Shown: positions 1-6,511 of the stretch, in pieces
Numbering within the stretch: the stretch's first letter is position 1
Layout: every line of letters begins with the position of its first letter
Origin: QQUD01 sp039029915
GTDB lineage: Bacteria; Chloroflexota; Anaerolineae; Promineifilales; Promineifilaceae
Reading direction: 5' to 3'
Assembly (NCBI GenBank): GCA_039029915.1
Contig: JBCCFD010000290.1
Coordinates: 1 to 10,036, forward strand
DNA: 10,036 bases
The notes under the pieces: generated by a model
What the model was told of the DNA's origin: nothing
Database searches by the model: none
What the model saw: the letters and a program-made list of their open reading frames with translations, nothing else
Made by a program: the position numbers and the translations under genes

Positions 1-362
1 AGAAAATCCAGAGGATTATTCACCAATTTCAACCTAAAAATCCAGCGTCAGGAAGCGAATATTGAAAACAAGAAATCAACTGTCGCCTAAGGGCTCAAAT
101 TATTAAATTTCCTAATTTAGGCTACGATCCCGCCATCCTTCAAGTGCTGATTATCCATGAACTACACACCCAAAACCAAATTTAAATGCACAGAATGTGA
201 CAACAGCTTTTTAAACCGCCAATGGTCAAAATATGTTTTGCGCTTCGATTGTTTTTCACTTAAATTCAACAATTTTACCAGCCCCAAGTTACCGAATAAC
301 TATAGACCTTGCATATAAAATAATTTAAAATAAATGAATCTTACCAAAACGGAAAAGCAAGC
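1..362. other. AT-rich region without a convincing gene
   Basis: This stretch lies upstream of the first recognisable gene. It is AT-rich, with runs such as AAATTATTAAATTT near 98-111 and a TATAAA-like box at 314-319 that could be a -10 element for the gene at 363; no good -35 is seen. It holds one 53-codon ORF (listed separately) and a 10-codon ORF at 334-366 that ends in an ATGA overlap with the start at 363. No RNA gene or mobile element is recognised. Confidence 0.5.
157..318 (+). CDS. Possible 53-residue small protein with one CxxC pair
   Basis: I do not recognise this ORF. It starts at ATG 157 and ends at TAA 316-318. Near the N-terminus it carries FKCTECDNSF (residues 9-18), a CxxC pair that resembles half of a zinc knuckle. 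Two further cysteines, at residues 32 and 52, are not in a paired arrangement. The product would be basic and rich in Asn, Lys and Phe. There is no Shine-Dalgarno sequence before the ATG, and the region is AT-rich non-coding DNA, so a chance ORF is the more likely explanation. The zinc-knuckle reading is inference from one short motif. Confidence 0.15.
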   Translation: MNYTPKTKFKCTECDNSFLNRQWSKYVLRFDCFSLKFNNFTSPKLPNNYRPCI

Positions 363-941
363 ATGAGCCAAAACAATATTTCTCCAACTCAACCAGTATC
401 TAAAAAATACTACTCATTTGATCCTAAATGTGAAGTATCAGGCATGTCTTTAGGTGCCATTCTTCGTTCATTAAGAGCACCTATTTATCAAAAGCATATT
501 CAAAATCATGGCTTAGAAGATGTTCAGCCAGATCAATGGTATCCTCTTTCAAAATGGATGGATTTTTGTAATGCTCTCAAAGAAGATGGTGCTGCGTCAC
601 CTAATTTTGTTTCGATTGGTTTAAAGCTTGCTTCAGGCATGCCCCCCGTTGCAGATGGTCAATCATATGAAGAAATCGTGATGGCCCATCCTCGACTTTA
701 TCATCAAACACATCGAAATGGCTTTGATGGTTTTTATGCTGTTGAAAAAATCTCAGACACTCACTTTAAAGTTACAACTAAAGTTCCTTATCCAGATGAT
801 TTAGTTTACGGTTCTCTTTATGGAGAGGCGAGACGTTATTTGCCAGATGATGTTGCATTTACCGTTGCTTATGATAGAGAAATCACTCGCAGAGATCATG
901 GCGGTGAATACACAGTTATCCATATTACATTGAGCAAATAA
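363..941 (+). CDS. Hypothetical protein, 192 residues, unknown function
   Basis: A soluble protein with no signal peptide and no membrane segment. It has a disordered Ser/Gln/Asn-rich start (residues 1-15), then an alpha/beta body with WYPLSKWMD (59-67), NFVSIGLKLA (81-90), a His-rich middle (109-118) and YPDDLVYGSLYGEARR (143-158). From memory this order resembles a domain in Chloroflexota and related bacteria that usually ends in a Cys-containing GADSCTYH-like strand. Here the end is DHGGEYTVIHITL and lacks those cysteines. I cannot name a family with certainty and assign no function. The start is ATG 363 with a weak GGAAAAG (351-357) upstream. Base composition is clearly more AT-rich than the transporter genes to the right, which may mean separate ancestry. 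It stands alone, with a perfect inverted repeat 23 bases after its stop. Confidence 0.75.
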   Translation: MSQNNISPTQPVSKKYYSFDPKCEVSGMSLGAILRSLRAPIYQKHIQNHGLEDVQPDQWYPLSKWMDFCNALKEDGAASPNFVSIGLKLASGMPPVADGQSYEEIVMAHPRLYHQTHRNGFDGFYAVEKISDTHFKVTTKVPYPDDLVYGSLYGEARRYLPDDVAFTVAYDREITRRDHGGEYTVIHITLSK

Positions 942-963
942 GATACTTAGAATCCAAGCTCTG

Positions 964-984
964 TCCATTTAATAATTAAATGGA
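964..984 (+). terminator. Perfect 10-bp inverted repeat after the 192-residue gene
   Basis: TCCATTTAAT and ATTAAATGGA are separated by a single A. As RNA this folds as a 9-bp stem with a TAA loop. It begins 23 bases after the stop of the gene at 363. The stem is AT-rich and no T-run follows, so intrinsic termination would be weak. It could instead be an mRNA 3' stabiliser or a protein-binding palindrome. Confidence 0.35.
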
Positions 985-1004
985 TTGTGGAGTCCGGTAA
1001 TTGA

Positions 1005-1049
1005 TTGAAACAAAACGCCACCCGTTAAAAGGCGGCGCAACGGTTTCAA
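1005..1049. repeat. Two-part inverted repeat, 45 nt
   Basis: The outer arms TTGAAAC (1005-1011) and GTTTCAA (1043-1049) enclose inner arms CGCC (1016-1019) and GGCG (1034-1037). The internal loops are nearly symmetric (4 and 5 nt) and the apical loop is 14 nt. Its function is unknown. It could be a small structured RNA, a recombination site or the end of a lost element. Confidence 0.3.
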
Positions 1050-1275
1050 CTGCTGAAAAGTATTACGTGCCTCCATCGCGCTATCACAGTCAGATAGCCA
1101 CCGCAAAAATGCCTATCTCTCGACTATTTGAGGGTAATTTGAACAATGGGGAAAAGTAAATTTTTATACTAAAAGTTGACTTAAAACAAACGGTAAAAAC
1201 ATAATTGAGTGATAATTTTTTAGCTAACTAAAAATACTGCATTTCACCAGCCTTATAAAATATAGCTTCTCTTTA

Positions 1276-1285
1276 AACGGCCGTT
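1276..1285. repeat. AACGGCCGTT palindrome, copy 1 (intergenic)
   Basis: This exact copy of the 10-bp palindrome extends to 12 bp (AAACGGCCGTTT, 1275-1286). It lies in non-coding DNA, 27 bases beyond the stop of the livM remnant. Confidence 0.8.
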
Positions 1286-1311
1286 TCCGCCCCGTAACGC
1301 AACCTAATATA

Positions 1312-1449
1312 CTACCGTCGCCGAACCTGACCACACAGCCTTTCAAGCAACGGTGAAATCCCTTCCCGCACTCGCAAGAAGAAAACCATGATCAGAACGC
1401 TGTAGGTGGTTGTGCGAAGTTGTCCAAACTCAATCAAAATTTCATTGAG
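1312..1449 (-). pseudogene. 3' remnant of a second livM gene
   Basis: Read on the minus strand, this stretch encodes a 44-residue tail ending in TAG at 1314-1312. It aligns without gaps to the last 44 residues of the intact LivM (its residues 286-329), with the stop codon at the same point. Shared segments include EILIEFGQLRT, FLR, REGI and PLL, and by my count 27 of 44 residues are identical. In DNA, positions 1410-1443 match 4766-4799 at 33 of 34 bases. Homology ends abruptly near 1444, and an in-frame TAG (1452-1450) lies just upstream. There is no start codon and no upstream domain. The many conservative substitutions, such as V/I and S/T, suggest descent from a functional paralogue rather than a fresh copy of the neighbouring livM. 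It is probably what is left of a second LIV transporter locus. Confidence 0.85.
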
Positions 1450-1615
1450 CTACCAATAACACTTACTATCATAAGGATTTGTCTCTTTCTTAAGACAAAG
1501 TGTTTTAAAAACTTAGTAACAATGTAATCAATCGCAAAACGAGCAATATTTCGCAAGTTTGTGTTTTCCAGACGGTTTAAAGTTCAGTCAAACTGATATT
1601 TACCGAGGAAAATGT

Positions 1616-2266
1616 ATGAACGCCATTCGTATTAATGACGAAAGAAAAGAAATATTGCTTATTTTGTCTCCTTTTTTAGTGATTGCATTAGGGTACACCA
1701 CGGCAAGGGTCGCCGGAATTGTGCTGGGCGATTGGGCTTGGGTGCCGTTAACGGCCGTTTTTTGGACAACATTAGGGATACTCATCTCGGTGCATGGTGG
1801 GATGGCGCGGTGGCGCGAATGGTTGCAGCCTAGTAAAGGCCACTGGCGATGGATTGTGCTGGCTATTCTATCGGGGCTACTGCCTCTACCTGTGTTTTTG
1901 CTGGACTGGGAAACAATACGGCCGTTGTGGGTGTGGTTGCCGTGGCTTTTATTTGCATTTATCAATCCTTGGTTTGAAGAAGGATACTGGCGCGGCGTTC
2001 TTCTAGACGTAACCAGTCACTGGCCCAATTGGCAGCGCATTCTCTACACGAGTGCTGTTTTTGCAGTGAGCCATCCCTTTATGTGGGGCGTTCATTCATT
2101 AGTCAACCGCACCATCTTTGTTTGGGGCAGCACCTTTATCATGGGGCTCGTGTGGAGCGCCGTCTACATCAAAACCAAAAGCCTGCGCTGGGCCATTGTG
2201 GCGCACATCATGGTCGATTTGCTCAATCTATCGGTGGCCGCGTTTCTCAACCTGATTTTGCCATAG
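1616..2266 (+). CDS. CPBP/CAAX-family intramembrane metalloprotease
   Basis: A 216-residue multi-pass membrane protein of the CPBP (Abi/CAAX protease) family, glutamic intramembrane proteases related to Rce1. The three family motifs are visible: EEGYWRG with E121, E122 and R126; FAVSH with F149 and H153; and H197-IMV-D201 with N204 in the last helices. Hydrophobic helices lie near 13-36, 42-60, 78-97, 102-119, 140-158, 166-185 and 192-214. All expected catalytic residues are present, so it should be active. The substrate is unknown; bacterial members act in bacteriocin self-immunity, peptide processing or unknown roles. The start is ATG 1616, because GAGG (1605-1608) sits 7 bases before it. 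A TTG at 1559 would add 19 non-hydrophobic residues and has no ribosome site. The gene contains one copy of the AACGGCCGTT palindrome and converges on the sigma-factor gene 69 bases away. Confidence 0.88.
   Translation: MNAIRINDERKEILLILSPFLVIALGYTTARVAGIVLGDWAWVPLTAVFWTTLGILISVHGGMARWREWLQPSKGHWRWIVLAILSGLLPLPVFLLDWETIRPLWVWLPWLLFAFINPWFEEGYWRGVLLDVTSHWPNWQRILYTSAVFAVSHPFMWGVHSLVNRTIFVWGSTFIMGLVWSAVYIKTKSLRWAIVAHIMVDLLNLSVAAFLNLILP
1750..1759. repeat. AACGGCCGTT palindrome, copy 2 (in the CPBP gene)
   Basis: Lies inside codons for Leu-Thr-Ala-Val, read as xxA ACG GCC GTT. A nine-base variant, ACGGCCGTT, occurs in the same gene at 1918-1926. Confidence 0.8.
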
Positions 2267-2335
2267 GTTAACTGTATAGATTCAAAAGGAACCGTTGCGG
2301 GCTTCGTTTGCAGCCAGATTACAAAAGCAGTGCGG

Positions 2336-3208
2336 TTATTGTGATAAATAGGCCAGCTTTTTACCGGCTATGACATGAATTTGCTGAATTTTATCATTCG
2401 CTTGCTGCATGAAGAGTGCAAAGAAAGGCCGCCCATTTTCTAACGTTGCCATAATGGCTGGCTGTCCGTTCAGCTGTCTAATCTCAAACGCAAGCGGTCC
2501 AGGCGCGATCCGCCTCGAGCCTAAAATGAAAGCAGAGACAGCATCGCACCCCCGCATGACCCGAATAGCGGCGCCTCTTTCGCCCCCACCATCTGGTACA
2601 AGAACGACATCATCCGCAAGAAACTGTAAAAATTTCTCAATTTCGCCGTTCTCAACCACATCAATGAACTGATTCAAAAATTGTGCATGCTGTATGGGGT
2701 CAATTTCAAAACGGGGTCGATTTTCAGCAATATGATTTCTGGCGCGTCGTAAAAGTTGGCGGCAAGCCGCTGTGGATTTACCTAACATCACCCCAATTTC
2801 CTGGTGCTTGTACCCAAACACATCATGTAATAAAAACGCGGCTCTTTCTAATGGGGATAAAGATTCTAAAAGCAGTAAAAACGCGATCGAAATAGAATCC
2901 CGCATCTCGACTTTGGCTATAGGAGACTGTGTTTCAAGGATGCTTGATGTTTGAATCGGTTCAGGAAGCCAAGGGCCTAAATATTGCTCCCGCTGGCTTT
3001 TTGCAGAAGCGAGCTGATTTAAGCAAAGTCGAGTAACGATGGTAGTCAAATATCCTTTGGGATTATCAATTGCCTCCAAGGGCTTGTTTTGGAGGCGGAG
3101 GTAAGCGTCATGAATAACATCCTCAGCCTCCATAGCTGAACCCAACATTCGGTAAGCGATGCTAAACATGAAGGTTCGGTAATTTTCAAACTTGTCGATC
3201 ATGGGCAA
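2336..3208 (-). CDS. ECF41-type RNA polymerase sigma factor with SnoaL-like domain
   Basis: An extracytoplasmic-function sigma factor of 290 residues. Region sigma-2 spans about 10-75 (FSIAYRMLGS, EDVIHDAYLRL, NPKGYLTTIVTRLCLN). The linker motif WLPEP, typical of group ECF41, is at 80-84. Region sigma-4 spans about 105-160 (LSPLERAAFLLHDVFGY, then a helix-turn-helix ending CRQLLRRAR). A fused SnoaL-like regulatory domain covers about 172-288, with the group motif DGGG at 206-209. In ECF41 proteins this domain, rather than an anti-sigma factor, controls activity. The usual C-terminal NPDKL-like motif is degenerate here (AGKKL, 281-285). The start is uncertain: TTG 3208 is better spaced from AGG in the upstream gene, while ATG 3202 gives a protein two residues shorter. 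It overlaps the oxidoreductase gene by 17-23 bases, so the two are translationally coupled. An oxidoreductase neighbour is the classic ECF41 context. Confidence 0.93.
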   Translation of the reverse strand: MPMIDKFENYRTFMFSIAYRMLGSAMEAEDVIHDAYLRLQNKPLEAIDNPKGYLTTIVTRLCLNQLASAKSQREQYLGPWLPEPIQTSSILETQSPIAKVEMRDSISIAFLLLLESLSPLERAAFLLHDVFGYKHQEIGVMLGKSTAACRQLLRRARNHIAENRPRFEIDPIQHAQFLNQFIDVVENGEIEKFLQFLADDVVLVPDGGGERGAAIRVMRGCDAVSAFILGSRRIAPGPLAFEIRQLNGQPAIMATLENGRPFFALFMQQANDKIQQIHVIAGKKLAYLSQ

Positions 3209-4394
3209 CTTTGACCTGCTTATTCGCCTTCAAATGTCGACGACGACCCGTCCAGTAGAAGCTTCCTGTCCAGCGTCGCTCATATTCTAGCATTTTACCT
3301 AGAAAGGAAACGAAGAAGTTTCGAGTGTTAAGCGCCAGACGACCGCGTAGAATCGGCCCAACCGGTTGGTCTTTGGGGTAGGTATTGAAGCCAACTGCAT
3401 CATTCGGCCCAAGCGTGATGGCTTGCCCGTACCATTCAAAGCTCAACGGCCGTTCCTCTTGTTCAATGAGGCGTCGATAAATATTTTCAGCCGCCGTAGC
3501 GCCCGTAATCAGAGCCGGTAGCAAAGCCATCCGTACGGGCACACCGCAATCTCCAACTGGAAAAGCCGCATCACCAACAGCGTAAATGCGATTATTTGAT
3601 AGCGAGCGTAAATATGGATCAACTAAGATCTGATTCTGATGATTTACGCGCAGTCCTGCCTCTTTGGCGAGAGTAGAGCATTGAAAGCCGCCTGCCCAAA
3701 TAACGCAATCGGCCTGAAATAATTCGTTGTTGAAAATCACACCTTCAGAAGAAATCGCCGTAATTTGGCACTGTTCATAAAAAATGATTTGTTGAGCCTG
3801 CAAAGCAGCTTGAATCTGGTGCTTAATCCGCGCCCCCTTAAAATGACCAACTTCTCCATTGGTTAGTAAGATCACGTCCTGATGAGGATAAGCCCCTTTA
3901 ACTTCAGTGGCCATCTCAATGCCCGTTGCCCCACCGCCAATGATTACAATACGCCGTTGCCTCTTTAATGAGGCTAGAAATTGGTGCAGCGACCTCGCTG
4001 AACGTTCGCCGTGCGGGTCTGGGGTAAATGCAAACTGTTTGATGCCTGGAATGGCCTTTTTACTGACGTGACTCCCTAGTGCAATGACTAGGTAATCAAA
4101 AGAAAAAATAGCCCCGTTTTGGAGTATTACTTCACGCTGATACGGCTCGATTTTCTTAATCCAACCCTGAATAAAGTTTACTGATGTTTGCCTCAGCATC
4201 TCTTGAATGCTTTGCTGTTCAATTTTCTTTCCTACGGCAACTTCTGGCAAGCGTGGCCGCTCAACAAACTGCTCGCTCCCGTTGATTAATGTAATTTTTG
4301 TACTCAGTTTTTTCGTTCTGCCTGAAAGCCTCAATGCGGCCATCAACCCTGCATACCCCCCACCTAAAATGAGAATGTTCACCGAACTTGTCAT
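3186..4394 (-). CDS. NADH dehydrogenase-like FAD/NAD(P) oxidoreductase (NDH-2 family)
   Basis: A 402-residue flavoprotein with two dinucleotide-binding folds. The FAD site begins at ILILGGGYAGLMAALRL (residues 7-23). The NAD(P)H site is VIIGGGATGIEMATEV (150-165). The second FAD motif is YAVGDAAFP (271-279). ALGS at 105-108 is the usual turn before the NAD domain. The length fits type II NADH:quinone oxidoreductases and related ferredoxin or pyridine-nucleotide reductases. The C-terminus is basic (WTGRRRHLKANKQVK) and could touch the membrane, but no membrane helix is seen. It presumably moves electrons from NAD(P)H to a quinone or other acceptor, which is inference from the family. The start ATG 4394 has a strong GGAGGA (4401-4406) six bases upstream. 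It is the first gene of an operon with the ECF41 sigma factor, and a candidate ECF41 promoter lies about 80 bases upstream. Confidence 0.85.
   Translation of the reverse strand: MTSSVNILILGGGYAGLMAALRLSGRTKKLSTKITLINGSEQFVERPRLPEVAVGKKIEQQSIQEMLRQTSVNFIQGWIKKIEPYQREVILQNGAIFSFDYLVIALGSHVSKKAIPGIKQFAFTPDPHGERSARSLHQFLASLKRQRRIVIIGGGATGIEMATEVKGAYPHQDVILLTNGEVGHFKGARIKHQIQAALQAQQIIFYEQCQITAISSEGVIFNNELFQADCVIWAGGFQCSTLAKEAGLRVNHQNQILVDPYLRSLSNNRIYAVGDAAFPVGDCGVPVRMALLPALITGATAAENIYRRLIEQEERPLSFEWYGQAITLGPNDAVGFNTYPKDQPVGPILRGRLALNTRNFFVSFLGKMLEYERRWTGSFYWTGRRRHLKANKQVKVAHDRQV
3445..3454. repeat. AACGGCCGTT palindrome, copy 3 (in the oxidoreductase gene)
   Basis: On the coding (minus) strand it is read GAA CGG CCG TTG (Glu-Arg-Pro-Leu), a different reading frame from copy 2. 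Confidence 0.8.
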
Positions 4395-4474
4395 GCCAAA
4401 TCCTCCAATAATTTTTTTGAGATACGCTAGCCAGACTGCTTTTTGTGCATTTTATCTCAATTACTAAAAGGTAT

Positions 4475-4501
4475 GACCAATAAGCAACCTAAAACGTGAC
4501 A
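4475..4501 (-). promoter_or_regulatory. Candidate ECF41 promoter for the oxidoreductase-sigma operon
   Basis: On the minus strand, TGTCACG (4501-4495) is followed after 16 bases by GGTC (4478-4475). From memory, the ECF41 consensus is TGTCACA, a spacer of about 16 bases, then CGTC. Both elements here differ from that by one base. The site would give a 5' leader of roughly 70-75 bases before the ATG at 4394. It implies that the sigma factor drives its own operon. Confidence 0.6.
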
Positions 4502-4600
4502 TGGGGGATTCGTTTCTGTCTTTGACTTTTTTTACACAACAGCGTCTTAAAAATATTTTATTGTGGATTTGTGTGGCTGGTGTCTAATTAGAGGATTATT

Positions 4601-4643
4601 GCTAGAGAAAAGCATTCAACGAGATAATACGCTTTTCTCTAGC
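4601..4643 (-). terminator. 13-bp inverted repeat downstream of livM
   Basis: GCTAGAGAAAAGC (4601-4613) and GCTTTTCTCTAGC (4631-4643) are perfect inverted copies with a 17-base loop. The repeat starts 25 bases past the livM stop and lies upstream of the oxidoreductase promoter. It may end the liv transcript and insulate the next operon. Only a weak T-rich tract follows in the minus direction, so an mRNA-end-protecting stem or a protein-binding site is also possible. Confidence 0.45.
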
Positions 4644-4667
4644 TAATTTTGGGGTTGTCTAGGTGAG

Positions 4668-5657
4668 TTATTTGGCCCTGATTTGCTGCCAAACCTTGTT
4701 TAACAGTGGGGTTATGCCTTCCCGCATGCGCAAGAAGAGAATCATAATTAGTAAACCGTAGGCGATTGTGCGAAGTTGACCAAACTCAATCAAAATTTCG
4801 TCTACAATGGTAAAAGCAACTGCCCCAATAATTGGACCAAACACATTCCCAATGCTGCCAAAAGCCAGCATGACTAGGACCACGACATCCACATCTCCAA
4901 AGCCAAACGTCGTTGGGCTCATGCGTCCTTCGGTGAAGACGTAAACGGAGCCAGCTAAGCCAAGCATGGCGGAGCCAATTAGGGCGGCATACACTCGATA
5001 TTTAGCCACATCAATTCCCGTTAGCTCTGCGGCGACCTCATTGTCGCGCAAGGCCTTAAACGCCCAGCCGATGTATGAACGCTGGAGCAAGCCGTGAATG
5101 AGCAAAAACAGTAGCACAAGAAAAAGCATGACATAGTAAGGTGGAATTTGGTCGCGTAGGAAGGTGTCACGGCCTGTCGCCACTAAACGGCCGTTATCTC
5201 CCCCCGTCCATTCCCCTAAGCCAAGCAGAAGGGTTTCAAATGATAGGGCAAAAATTAACGTCACAATGCCTGTAAAGATAACGCCCAGCGAACGGCGTAC
5301 TGATACATAGCTCAGCAAGCCACCGACGGCTGTGGCCATTAACGTTGCCAAAATGATGCTAACCACCATCGGTAAGCCAAAGTTATCTGCTAAAATGGCA
5401 CCACCGTAGCCACCAATGCCGGCCAAGGCGCCAACGCACAGAAAAAGCTGTCCCGTACTGCCAAAAATAATGTTGAAGGCAATCACATAGCAAGCAAACG
5501 CTAGTCCCAAAATGGAAACGCCCATCATTACGCGCGAACCACCAAGCCAAAGCGGTACTAAAGCCAGGAGTGCCCCAATGATGCCGATGGGGATGAGCAG
5601 CGATGAAAGCGGCTGGTCTTCTGCTGGTGTTGATATTGAAACAGAGGTCTCACTCAT
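4668..5657 (-). CDS. Branched-chain amino acid-type ABC transporter permease LivM
   Basis: A 329-residue inner-membrane permease of the LivM family, one half of the channel that pairs with LivH. A short polar N-terminal tail (1-17) precedes about nine to ten hydrophobic segments. The cytoplasmic coupling loop is visible as AFKALRDNEVAAELTGIDVAKYR (199-221), which matches the usual LivM loop that docks on the ATPases. GSTGQLFLCVGALAGIGGYGGA (66-87) is the typical early channel segment. The length is normal. The ATG at 5657 overlaps the livH stop in an ATGA (5654-5657), so translation is coupled. This is the last gene of the cluster. Its last 44 residues have a decayed relative at 1312-1449. 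The gene contains one AACGGCCGTT palindrome. Confidence 0.93.
   Translation of the reverse strand: MSETSVSISTPAEDQPLSSLLIPIGIIGALLALVPLWLGGSRVMMGVSILGLAFACYVIAFNIIFGSTGQLFLCVGALAGIGGYGGAILADNFGLPMVVSIILATLMATAVGGLLSYVSVRRSLGVIFTGIVTLIFALSFETLLLGLGEWTGGDNGRLVATGRDTFLRDQIPPYYVMLFLVLLFLLIHGLLQRSYIGWAFKALRDNEVAAELTGIDVAKYRVYAALIGSAMLGLAGSVYVFTEGRMSPTTFGFGDVDVVVLVMLAFGSIGNVFGPIIGAVAFTIVDEILIEFGQLRTIAYGLLIMILFLRMREGITPLLNKVWQQIRAK
5186..5195. repeat. AACGGCCGTT palindrome, copy 4 (in livM)
   Basis: On the coding strand it is read AAC GGC CGT T (Asn-Gly-Arg), which is the third of the three possible frames. Confidence 0.8.
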
Positions 5658-6511
5658 TCTGGTACCCCCAATAGTCCAGCGGGACGAATCAAGATGGTCA
5701 GGGCCGCTGCCACCAAAAGCATAATCAGTGAAATGTATGAGCCAATAAAATCGGCGGCCACCACATTAATGATGCCTAAGATGATGCCCGCTAAAAACGC
5801 GCCAGCCACACTGCCTAGCCCACCAACCACAGTCACAATGAGGGCAAAAACGGTGATGGATAAGCCCGCATGGGTGTCAACGGGTGTCACCATTGAACGG
5901 GTCACGGCCACCAATCCGGCTAAGACACCGCTCAAAAACAAAATTAGGCGCAGCATTTGATTGGGTCGGACACCTACTAGGCGGGCGCCTTCTTCGTTCT
6001 CAATGACCGAGCGCACTGCCATCCCGAGCGAGGTGTACCTGAAAAAGAGGAAAAGGGCCGCAAAGGTGACGAGCGTGATGCCAGAAGCCAATAGACTGCC
6101 GGTGCGCATGGGCACCCCCAGAATGTCGATAGTGCCTCCCGGAATCCGTATGGACAGTGCATCGAGGGGGAACTGCCATATTAAAAATCCTTCAATGACA
6201 AAGGAGAGTCCTAGCGTGAGCAAAAGGCTGAGCAACACGCGAGGCTCTTCATGTAACCGATAAACGGGACGCAGTATGGTTTGGTCTAGAATGAGCCCGA
6301 CCAAGCCGCCGGCCAGCAGACCAATGACAATTGCTAGCAGGAGCGGCACCCCAGCCTCGATTGAAAAGGCAACGACCAGTGCTGCAATAACGGCAATCTG
6401 ACCATAAGCCATATTAAGGATGCCGCCGAGTCCGTAAACGAGGGTTAGCCCCGTGGCGAGCAAGCCCAGTTGAAGCCCAAAGACAAGGCCATCAAGGATG
6501 TTTGCAATCAT
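5654..6511 (-). CDS. Branched-chain amino acid-type ABC transporter permease LivH
   Basis: A 285-residue inner-membrane permease of the LivH family, partner of LivM. About eight hydrophobic segments are visible. The hallmark GLTLVYGLGGILNMAYGQ (21-38) follows the first helix. RPVYRLHEEPRVLLSLLLTLGLSF (81-104) and the cytoplasmic loop GMAVRSVIENEEGARLVGV (163-181) are also typical of the family. The conserved VTVVGGLGSVAGAFLAGIILG lies at 226-246. The length is standard. The ATG at 6511 overlaps the livF stop in an ATGA (6508-6511), and the gene's own stop overlaps the livM start in the same way, so livF, livH and livM form a translationally coupled set. The transported ligand cannot be told from the permease. 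Confidence 0.94.
   Translation of the reverse strand: MIANILDGLVFGLQLGLLATGLTLVYGLGGILNMAYGQIAVIAALVVAFSIEAGVPLLLAIVIGLLAGGLVGLILDQTILRPVYRLHEEPRVLLSLLLTLGLSFVIEGFLIWQFPLDALSIRIPGGTIDILGVPMRTGSLLASGITLVTFAALFLFFRYTSLGMAVRSVIENEEGARLVGVRPNQMLRLILFLSGVLAGLVAVTRSMVTPVDTHAGLSITVFALIVTVVGGLGSVAGAFLAGIILGIINVVAADFIGSYISLIMLLVAAALTILIRPAGLLGVPE

Larger units (their letters stand above)
942..1615. other. Non-coding region with inverted repeats and gene debris
   Basis: This 674-base gap between two plus-strand genes holds a perfect 21-nt palindrome (964-984), a two-part inverted repeat (1005-1049), one copy of AACGGCCGTT (1276-1285), a livM 3' remnant on the minus strand (1312-1449) and a 7-bp hairpin, TTTGTCT/AGACAAA (1478-1499). 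The rest, including 1050-1270, shows no recognisable coding or RNA signal. The mixture suggests a site of past rearrangement or gene loss. Confidence 0.6.

Noticed and set aside
10..20. AGAGGATTATT also occurs at 4590-4600
   Set aside because: Chance matches of 11 bases are expected in a 10-kb window, and the flanks do not match.
1..90. Open frame on the plus strand from the window edge to TAA at 88-90, a possible C-terminal tail of an upstream gene
   Set aside because: Only 29 codons of low-complexity, Asn/Lys-rich sequence with no recognisable motif; an open stretch of this length is expected often by chance.
1003..1011. GATTGAAAC, similar to the end of many CRISPR repeats
   Set aside because: There is a single copy with no regularly spaced repeats or spacers and no cas genes.
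942..1310. Possible insertion sequence or integron remnant
   Set aside because: No transposase or integrase fragment, no terminal repeat pair with a target duplication, and no attC consensus could be found.
1559..1615. Longer N-terminus of the CPBP protease from TTG 1559
   Set aside because: No ribosome site; the added residues are non-hydrophobic and GAGG is ideally placed for ATG 1616.
5694..6263. Long plus-strand open frames opposite livH, and similar ones opposite livF, livG, the sigma factor and the CPBP gene
   Set aside because: They are antisense or out-of-frame shadows of well-supported genes, with no family motifs and odd composition.
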